Assembly: GCA_011526095.1 (NCBI GenBank)
Contig: WYBA01000202.1
Location: 1 to 32,028, forward strand
Direction of reading: 5' to 3'
Length of the DNA stretch: 32,028 nt
DNA from: Myxococcales bacterium
GTDB lineage: Bacteria; Myxococcota_A; Polyangia; Haliangiales; Haliangiaceae
A model generated the notes under the pieces. That model saw only the letters and a list, made by a program, of their open reading frames with translations. It ran no database searches and was not told the origin of the DNA. The position numbers and the translations under genes were made by a program. Positions 26,379 to 32,028 of the stretch are shown piece after piece (the first letter of the stretch is position 1; every line of letters starts with the position of its first letter).

Positions 26379-28812
26379 GGGCGCCACCGCCGCGGCGCTC
26401 GCCGCCGCGCTGTGGCTCGTGGCCGCGCCGGCGCCGGCGCGGGCGCAGCGGCAGGCCGAGGACGAGAGCGCCGCGCTGGTCGAGCAAGGGCGGGCGGCGC
26501 TGCGCGATCGCGCCTACGCCGACGCGGCCGAGGCGCTCGACGCGGCGATCGCGGTCAACCCGCGGCGGATCGACGCCTACGTGCTGCGCGCGACGATCCA
26601 CGCGCTGCGCAAGGAGCACGCGCAGGGCATCGCGCTGCTGCGCAAGGCCCAGGCGCTGGCGCCGGACAACCTCGACGTGCTCGCGGCGCTCGGCGGGATG
26701 CTCGTCGCCGCGGGCGGCGCCGGCCAGGCCGCCGAGGGCGCGACGATGCTGGAGCAGGTCGTCGCGAAGGAGCCGGGGCGCTACGCCGCGCAGAGCCAGC
26801 TCGGGCGCCACCACGCCGCGGTCGGGCGGTGGTCGGACGCGGTCGTCGCGCTCGAGGCGTACCTCGCGGCGCGGCCGGCGTCGCTGGCGGCCGACGACGT
26901 CGTCCACCACGTCCACCTCGCCGAGGCGTACCTGCGGACGCGGCGCGCCGCCGCCGCGCGCGACCTCTACGACCGCGTGCTCGCGGTGCGCCCGCGCGAG
27001 CCGGCGGCGCGGATGGGGCGGGCGTGGGCGCTCGCCGCGATCGACTGCCGCGAGGCGCTGCCGGCGCTCGCGCGGCTCGCCGATCTCGTCGAGGCCCACC
27101 CGGAGGTCCTGCTCGTCGAGGGCCAGTGCGCGCTGTCGACCGGCGACGCCGCGCGCGCGCTGGCGCTGGGCGAGCGCTACGTCACCGCGTCGCGGCGTCC
27201 GGCCGCGACCGGGTGGGCGCTCGTCGGCGAGGCCGCCGCGGCGACCGGCGATCTCGAGCGCGCGCGGGCGGCGCTCGACGAGGCGCGCGCGCTCGAGCCG
27301 GCGCGCCGGCGGTGGGGGATCAAGCTCGCCGCGGTGCTGCGGCGCGCGGGCGACGCGGCGGGCGGGCTGGCCGAGCTCGAGCGCATGGGCGCGCCGACGT
27401 CGGCGGCGGACGACCCGGCGTGGTGGCGGGAGCTGGGCGAGGCGCTGATCGCGGCGGGGACGCCGGGCGACGCCGCCGCGCGGCTCGCGCCGGGGATCGC
27501 CGCGCTCCCCGACGACGCGGCGCTGCGCGCGATCGCCGGCGAGGCGGCGCTGCGCGCCGGCGACGTCGACGACGCGATCGCGCAGCTCGAGGCGGCGGAG
27601 CGGGCCGGGCACACGGCGCGGTCGCGCGCCTGGCTGGCGTACGCGCTCGAGCGCAAGGCCGCGGCCGCGATCGCCGCCGACGACCTCGGGGCCGCGGAGG
27701 CGCTGCTGACCCGGGCCGAGCGCGCGACGATCACGCCGTCGATCGCGCGGACGCTGGCGGCGCTGCGGATCGAGCTGGGGCGCGCCGCCGACGCGATCGG
27801 CGTGCTCGAGCGCGCGACCGAGCTCGACGCCGCCGCCGAGACGTGGCTGCTGCTCGGCCGCGCGCGGGTCGAGCTGGGGCAGCCGGGGCCGGCGCGCACC
27901 GCGCTGGTGACGGCGAGCAAGCGCGCCGCGGGGACGGGACTGGCGGTCGACGTCGCGATCGAGCGCGCCGCGCTCGAGCTGGCGCAGGGCGAGACGACCG
28001 CCGCGATCGACGCGCTCGGGGCGGTCGAGCCGGACGCCCGCAGGCTCGACGCCCGCGGCGCCGACGCCGCGCTCGCCGCCGCGTACCGCGACGCCCAGCT
28101 CCAGGCGCACCACGCCGCGGGCGTCGCGGCGCTGCGCGCCGGCGCCGCCGGGCGCGCGGTCGACCTGCTCGAGCGCGCCGACGCGCTCGCCGGCGGCGAC
28201 CCCGCGATCCGCTGCGACCTCGCGATCGCCACGGTCGCGACCGGCGATCGCGACGCCGCGCGCAAGCGGCTGACCGCGGTGGCGAAGGCGAGCTGCCCGT
28301 TCCCCGCGCCGGCGGACACCCAGGCGGTCCCGATCCTGCTCGCGTTCATCGACGGGCTCGACGCCCGCCGCGCGCCGAAGGCGCTCAAGGCGCTGGCGAA
28401 GCTCGAGGCGAAGGCGACGGGCGCGACCCGGCGGCTGGTCGCGGTGGCGACGCGGGTCGTCGCGCTGCGCGGCGCCGAGCTGGCGTATCGCAACGGCGAG
28501 CTCGCGGCCGCGCGCAAGCTGCTCGACGCCGCGCGGCGCGCCGACACCCGCGCAGGCGCCGACGAGGTCGCGCTCAACAAGGCGGTGCTCGACCTCGCCG
28601 ACGGCAAGACCGACGGCGTCGTCGCCGCGCTGGAGCGCCTCGCGCCGACCTTGCCCGAGGCGCTGGTCAGCCTCGGCGTGGTCGCGCACCAGCGCGGCGA
28701 CGGGGCCGAGGCGCTGGCGCGGTGGCGCGCGGCGAAGCAGGCGGGCGTGCGGTTCGCGCCGCTCGACGAGTGGATCGCGGCCAAGGAGCGGATCTGGGGA
28801 GGCGCCCCGTGA
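26353..28812 (+). CDS. Exported TPR-repeat protein
   Basis: This 819-residue protein has a Sec-type signal (MRSRGATAAALAAALWLVAAPAPARAQ) and at least fifteen TPR-like helical pairs, for example YADAAEALDAAIAVNPRRIDAY and YAAQSQLGRHHAAVGRWSDAV. Composition is very Ala/Arg-rich. TPR solenoids bind partner proteins, so a periplasmic scaffold between the receptor and the binding protein is plausible. The start could be ATG 26353 (a GAGG lies 3 bases upstream) or ATG 26368, which gives a cleaner signal peptide; both overlap the receptor gene (26 or 11 bases). The stop overlaps the next start by four bases. Confidence 0.85.
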   Translation: MRGLAMRSRGATAAALAAALWLVAAPAPARAQRQAEDESAALVEQGRAALRDRAYADAAEALDAAIAVNPRRIDAYVLRATIHALRKEHAQGIALLRKAQALAPDNLDVLAALGGMLVAAGGAGQAAEGATMLEQVVAKEPGRYAAQSQLGRHHAAVGRWSDAVVALEAYLAARPASLAADDVVHHVHLAEAYLRTRRAAAARDLYDRVLAVRPREPAARMGRAWALAAIDCREALPALARLADLVEAHPEVLLVEGQCALSTGDAARALALGERYVTASRRPAATGWALVGEAAAATGDLERARAALDEARALEPARRRWGIKLAAVLRRAGDAAGGLAELERMGAPTSAADDPAWWRELGEALIAAGTPGDAAARLAPGIAALPDDAALRAIAGEAALRAGDVDDAIAQLEAAERAGHTARSRAWLAYALERKAAAAIAADDLGAAEALLTRAERATITPSIARTLAALRIELGRAADAIGVLERATELDAAAETWLLLGRARVELGQPGPARTALVTASKRAAGTGLAVDVAIERAALELAQGETTAAIDALGAVEPDARRLDARGADAALAAAYRDAQLQAHHAAGVAALRAGAAGRAVDLLERADALAGGDPAIRCDLAIATVATGDRDAARKRLTAVAKASCPFPAPADTQAVPILLAFIDGLDARRAPKALKALAKLEAKATGATRRLVAVATRVVALRGAELAYRNGELAAARKLLDAARRADTRAGADEVALNKAVLDLADGKTDGVVAALERLAPTLPEALVSLGVVAHQRGDGAEALARWRAAKQAGVRFAPLDEWIAAKERIWGGAP

Positions 28813-29732
28813 CGGCCGGGCGGGCGCTCGTCGCCGCCGCGGTCGTGGTCGCGGCGCTCGCCGCGGCGCGGCCGGCGCGCGCCGACGATCTCACCGTCGG
28901 GGTGTTCGTCCCGTCGGCGCCGTTCGCCAGCACCTCCGCCCGCCAGGACTACGCGACGCGGCTCGCGACGCACCTGGCGGCGGCGACCGGCGACGCCGGC
29001 GTCGGCCGCGTCTACGCCCGCGCGAGCGATCTCGCGGCCGCGCTCAAGAAGGGCGAGCTCGACGTCGCCGTCGTCGACGCGGCGTACCTGGCGACGCGCG
29101 GCGCGGGCGTCCAGGTGATCGCGACCGCGACGCGCGGCGGCGACGTCGCCGCGGCGTGGCAGCTGGTGTCGACCGGCGGCGAGGACGGCGTGCTCGCGCT
29201 GGAGGGCAAGCGCGTCCAGCTCGCGGCGATCGGCGGCGGCGAGGCCGACTTCGTCCACCACGCGCTGTTCGGCGGCGAGCTGGCGCGGAGCTTCTTCGCC
29301 GGGATCGACACCTCGCCCGACGTCGCGTCGGTGCTGGCGGCGCTCAAGCTGGGCAAGGCGTCCGTGGCGATCGTGCCGGGCGGGGTCGAGCTGCCGTCGG
29401 GCGCGCGCCGGGTCGCGGCGCTGCCCGAGGTGAGCTGGCCGGTGCTGATCGCGGCGAGCGGGCTCGACGCCACGCGCAAGGCGAAGGTCACCGAGGCCGC
29501 CGGCTCGTTCGCCGGCGGCGACGTCCTGACCGGGTTCCGCGCCGGCGGCGCCGACGCGGTGCGCGCGCTCGGCCGGCGGTTCGGCAAGGTCGAGCGGCGT
29601 GGGCCGATGGTGATCCCGCGGCTCGACGTCGCGGTCGACGTCCTGGTCGAGGACCGCAGGCCGTCGATCCGGCGCCGGCCGGTGCGGACGCTGGTGGTCG
29701 CGCCGCCGCCGCTGCCGCCGGTCCGCCCGTGA
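28809..29732 (+). CDS. PhnD-like periplasmic substrate-binding protein
   Basis: This 307-residue exported protein has the signal VTAGRALVAAAVVVAALAAARPARA. The mature part begins DDLTVGVFVPSAP and continues with YATRLATHLAAAT, LKKGELDVAVVDAAYLA, GEADFVHHALFGG and LAALKLGKASVAIVPG. This is the bilobal arrangement of PhnD-type phosphate/phosphonate-family binding proteins. The C-terminal 50 residues are an added Arg/Pro-rich tail (RRRPVRTLVVAPPPLPPVRP) not expected in transport proteins. No permease or ATPase gene adjoins, so delivery to a sensor or to the TPR protein is more likely than classical ABC transport. GTG 28809 overlaps the TPR stop by four bases. Confidence 0.75.
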   Translation: MTAGRALVAAAVVVAALAAARPARADDLTVGVFVPSAPFASTSARQDYATRLATHLAAATGDAGVGRVYARASDLAAALKKGELDVAVVDAAYLATRGAGVQVIATATRGGDVAAAWQLVSTGGEDGVLALEGKRVQLAAIGGGEADFVHHALFGGELARSFFAGIDTSPDVASVLAALKLGKASVAIVPGGVELPSGARRVAALPEVSWPVLIAASGLDATRKAKVTEAAGSFAGGDVLTGFRAGGADAVRALGRRFGKVERRGPMVIPRLDVAVDVLVEDRRPSIRRRPVRTLVVAPPPLPPVRP

Positions 29733-29762
29733 GCTCCGCGCGCGGAATCCGCCGCGGCGCGT

Positions 29763-29784
29763 GCGCCGGCCGGCCGGCCGGCGC
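29763..29784. terminator. 22-bp palindrome between convergent operons
   Basis: This is a perfect GC palindrome with arms GCGCCGGCC and GGCCGGCGC around a GGCC loop, followed by GTTGTCC. It lies in the 78-base gap between the PhnD-like gene stop and the sigma factor stop, so it may end transcription from both sides. The U tract is poor. Confidence 0.45.
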
Positions 29785-29810
29785 GTTGTCCGGACATGCA
29801 CGCCCCGCGG

Positions 29811-30704
29811 CTACGTCGTCCGGATCGTTGCCAGCAGTCGCCCGACGCTGATGTCGAGCTGGCTGCCGACCATCGCGATCACCTCGGTGACCTCGTCGGC
29901 GTCGCCGCCGAGCGCCTCGCGCAGGCGCGCCTGCGTGCCCTTCATCACCGCCGCGCGGGCGGCGGCGAGCCACCGGACGATCGTCGCGCGGTGGACGTCG
30001 TACATCGCCGCGAGCGCCTCGAGGGTCACCCCGCCGAGCCAGTGCAGGCGCAGCAGGTTGCGGTCGCGGCGGTCGAGCGCGGCGACGGCGGCGCCGAACG
30101 CGGCGGTGAACGCGGCGCGGTACTCGGCGCGGATCAGCGCGAGGTCGACCGCGGGATCGAGCGCGGGCACGGCGGCGCCGGCGCCGTCGTCGCCGAGCGG
30201 CCGCTCGCGTCCGGTCGCGCGCAAGAGGCTCAGCGCGGTGCGCACCGCGCTGACCTGGACCAGGCCGCGCAGCCGGCCGAGCCCGGCGTAGGCGATCACC
30301 CGCGCCGGCCCGTCGGGGCCGGGCAAGAGCAGCTTGTCGCGCACCGCGGCGCGGACGTCCTCGACGGTCGCGGCGGGCAGCTTCAGGTGAGCCAGCGCGG
30401 GGCCGACGACGTCGAGGTAGCGCGCGTCGAACGCGGCGATCGCCGCGGCGTCGCCGGCGGCGCAGCCGAGCGCGAGGTGGAGCTCGCGCGCGAGCTCGGG
30501 GCCGAGCGGCGGCGGCTCCGCGGCGGCGAGCCGGGCGCCGATCGCGCCGGCGAGCGCGGCGGCCGGGACCTCGACGCCCGGCCACGCCGCGGCGGCGTCG
30601 GCGCACAGCGCGGCGAGGCGCGCCTCGGCCTCGGCCGGCGCGCCGAGCCCCGCGGCGGCGGCAGGCGCGGCCGCCGCGAGCGCATCGAGCAGCGGGGTGG
30701 CCAC
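29811..30704 (-). CDS. ECF-like sigma-70 family factor, kinase-associated type
   Basis: This is a 297-residue protein. Region 2-like sequence lies around YLDVVGPALAHLKLPAATVEDVRAAVRDKLLL. Region 4 is clear at about residues 205-255: LDRRDRNLLRLHWLGGVTLEALAAMYDVHRATIVRWLAAARAAV, a helix-turn-helix that reads the -35 element. An unusual N-terminal extension of about 90 residues precedes region 2, and a C-terminal tail of about 40 residues (GGDADEVTEVIAMVGSQLDISVGRLLATIRTT) follows. Both are common in myxobacterial ECF-like factors adjacent to Hanks kinases. GTG 30704 is chosen because TAGCAT lies 7 bases upstream. The kinase gene is divergent, with 32 bases between the two start codons. Confidence 0.83.
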   Translation of the reverse strand: MATPLLDALAAAAPAAAAGLGAPAEAEARLAALCADAAAAWPGVEVPAAALAGAIGARLAAAEPPPLGPELARELHLALGCAAGDAAAIAAFDARYLDVVGPALAHLKLPAATVEDVRAAVRDKLLLPGPDGPARVIAYAGLGRLRGLVQVSAVRTALSLLRATGRERPLGDDGAGAAVPALDPAVDLALIRAEYRAAFTAAFGAAVAALDRRDRNLLRLHWLGGVTLEALAAMYDVHRATIVRWLAAARAAVMKGTQARLREALGGDADEVTEVIAMVGSQLDISVGRLLATIRTT

Positions 30705-30711
30705 GGCGTCG

Positions 30712-30717
30712 ATGCTA
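30712..30717 (-). promoter_or_regulatory. Candidate -10 element of the sigma-factor gene
   Basis: On the minus strand TAGCAT lies 7 bases before GTG 30704. It sits inside the 32-base divergent gap, so any -35 element would fall inside the start of the kinase gene. This arrangement would couple the two promoters. Confidence 0.35.
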
Positions 30718-30736
30718 CCCTGACCGGGCGCGCGCC

Positions 30737-32028
30737 ATGACCGGATGCCTGGACGACGACGTGGTGTGGCGGCTGGTCCGCGGCGAGCTCGCGGCGCCGG
30801 CGCGCGGCGACGTCGAGGCGCACCTCGACACCTGCGACGATTGCCGGGCGGTGGTCGCGGGCGTCGCGCGCGGCACCGAGCCCACGGCGTCCGGAGGGCG
30901 GACGCTCGGCCCGGGCGACGTCGTCGGCCGCTACGTGGTCGACGGCGTCGTCGGCGCGGGCGCGATGGGCGCGGTCTACGCCGCCCACGATCGCGAGCTC
31001 GACCGGCGGGTCGCGCTCAAGCTGCTGCACGACGACGGCGAGGACCCGGCGGCGGCGCGCGACCGGCTGTGGCGCGAGGCGCAGGCGATGGCACGGCTCG
31101 CGCACCCGGGCGTCGTCACGGTGTACGAGGTCGGCGTCGCGGGCGAGCGCGTGTTCGTCGCGATGGAGCTGGTCGCGGGCGAGACCCTGCGCGCGTGGGC
31201 GGCGCGCCCCGGCCGGCGCTGGCCCGAGGTCGTCGAGGTGATCGCGCAGGTCGCGCGCGGGCTGGCCGCGGCCCACGCCGCCGGGGTGATCCACCGCGAC
31301 GTCAAGCCGGACAACGTGATCGTCGGCGACGACGGCCGGGCGCGGATCGGCGACTTCGGGCTCGCGCGCGCCGGCGCGACGGGCGCGGCGGCGCCCGGCG
31401 ACGCCGCGGTGTCCGTGACCCGGACGGGCGCGATCGCCGGCACGCCGGCGTACCTGGCGCCGGAGGTGCTGCGCGGCGGCGCCGCCGACGCCCACGCCGA
31501 TCAGTTCGCGCTGTGCGTGACCGCGTACGAGGCGCTCGCCGGGGCGCGGCCGTTCGGCGCCGCCGCGCACACGATCGGCGCGCTGCTCGCCGCGATCGAC
31601 GCCGGCGCGGCGGCGCGGCTGCCCGGGCCGCGCTGGCTCGACGCGATCGTCCGGCGCGGCCTGGCGGCGCGGCCCGAGGCGCGGTGGCCGTCGGTGGCGA
31701 CGCTGGCCGACGCGCTCGACGCGCGCCGGCGCGGACGTCGGTGGGCGTGGGCGGCCGGCGGCGCGGCGGCGGCGAGCGCGGTCACGGCGGCCGCGGTGTG
31801 GTCGATGGTGGCGCCGTCGCCGCCGACGGCGCCCGCCGCGTGCGACACCGGCGCGGCGGAGATCGCGGTGGCGTGGGACGACGCGGCGCGCGCGCGGGTG
31901 CGCCGCGCCGTCGTGGCGGCCGCGGTGGAGGGCGAGGGCTGGGACGCCCGCGTCGTCGCCGCGCTCGACGCGTGGGCGGCGCGGTGGGCGGCCGCGGCCG
32001 ACGCGACGTGCGCCGCGGCGCGCGCGCC
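30737..32028 (+). CDS. Hanks-type Ser/Thr kinase with N-terminal zinc-finger (3' truncated by window)
   Basis: The gene starts at ATG 30737 and runs open past the right edge (430 codons visible). Residues 4-36 form a putative anti-sigma-type zinc finger (zf-HC2): Cys4, His29, Cys33, Cys36 in HLDTCDDC. The kinase domain follows: GAGAMGAVYAAHD glycine loop, Lys95 in VALKLLH, HRDVKPDN with catalytic Asp188, DFG Asp206, and GTPAYLAPE. All catalytic residues are kept. A transmembrane helix lies at about residues 336-358 (WAWAAGGAAAASAVTAAAVW), and an outer sensor region with a Cys near residue 365 continues beyond the window. It is likely a membrane kinase that binds or phosphorylates the divergent sigma factor. 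Confidence 0.9.
   Translation, partial: MTGCLDDDVVWRLVRGELAAPARGDVEAHLDTCDDCRAVVAGVARGTEPTASGGRTLGPGDVVGRYVVDGVVGAGAMGAVYAAHDRELDRRVALKLLHDDGEDPAAARDRLWREAQAMARLAHPGVVTVYEVGVAGERVFVAMELVAGETLRAWAARPGRRWPEVVEVIAQVARGLAAAHAAGVIHRDVKPDNVIVGDDGRARIGDFGLARAGATGAAAPGDAAVSVTRTGAIAGTPAYLAPEVLRGGAADAHADQFALCVTAYEALAGARPFGAAAHTIGALLAAIDAGAAARLPGPRWLDAIVRRGLAARPEARWPSVATLADALDARRRGRRWAWAAGGAAAASAVTAAAVWSMVAPSPPTAPAACDTGAAEIAVAWDDAARARVRRAVVAAAVEGEGWDARVVAALDAWAARWAAAADATCAAARA

Noticed and set aside
28809..29732. Phosphonate ABC transport operon
   Set aside because: Only the binding protein is present; no PhnC or PhnE homologue is seen, and the C-terminal Pro/Arg tail is atypical.
27177..29801. 874-residue minus-strand open frame
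   Set aside because: It is opposite the TPR and PhnD-like genes, Ser/Ala/Arg-rich, without a signal or domain.

Overview
The window is extremely GC-rich DNA with dense, mostly ATG/GTG-started genes and almost no non-coding sequence. The gene content points to a predatory or soil member of the Myxococcota, probably a Kofleriaceae/Haliangium-like lineage. The signs are a MYXO-CTERM-type surface anchor, many MopE-like Cys/Asp repeats, pre-peptidase C-terminal (PPC) domains, large lipoproteins, an ECF-like sigma factor paired with a Hanks-type kinase, and an exact sigma-54 promoter sequence. The lineage is an inference from domain content. I saw no rRNA, tRNA, CRISPR array, insertion sequence or phage gene.

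Layout. 1-1152: 3' end of a secreted protein carrying a transglutaminase-elicitor-like tail and PPC domains. 1201-4330 (+): low-molecular-weight tyrosine phosphatase, fructosamine-kinase-like protein, and a long acyl-CoA dehydrogenase of methylsuccinyl-CoA dehydrogenase type. 4430-9675 (+): two translationally coupled giant surface proteins with seven MopE-like repeats each; the first is a von Willebrand A/MYXO-CTERM protein, the second a lipoprotein with an FGE-like domain split by a carbohydrate-binding-like insert. 9697-17555 (-): amidase, monoamine-oxidase-like flavoenzyme, outer-membrane beta-barrel-like protein, a 1205-residue TPR protein with an internal C39-peptidase domain, and a small lipoprotein. 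17670-18874 (+): DTW-domain tRNA-modifying enzyme and Nudix hydrolase, converging on a methyltransferase (18877-19668, -). 19788-22535 (-): large lipoprotein with its own intrinsic terminator.

22660-29732 (+) is the most interesting block. It is a four-gene, overlapping operon: a membrane HAMP-SpoIIE phosphatase, a TonB-dependent receptor, an exported TPR protein and a PhnD-like periplasmic binding protein. No ABC permease or ATPase is present. I read it as a possible trans-envelope sensing system running from the outer membrane through the periplasm to a cytoplasmic phosphatase. It is followed by a convergent ECF-like sigma factor (29811-30704, -). That gene is divergent, with a 32-bp gap, from a kinase carrying an N-terminal zinc finger like that of anti-sigma factors (30737 to window end).

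Regulation. Several genes have promoter-like elements placed so that transcription would begin at, or a few bases before, the start codon. Three have the geometry -35 / 17 bp / -10 / 6 bp / start codon (12544-, 17670+, 22535-). This suggests that leaderless mRNAs are common in this organism.
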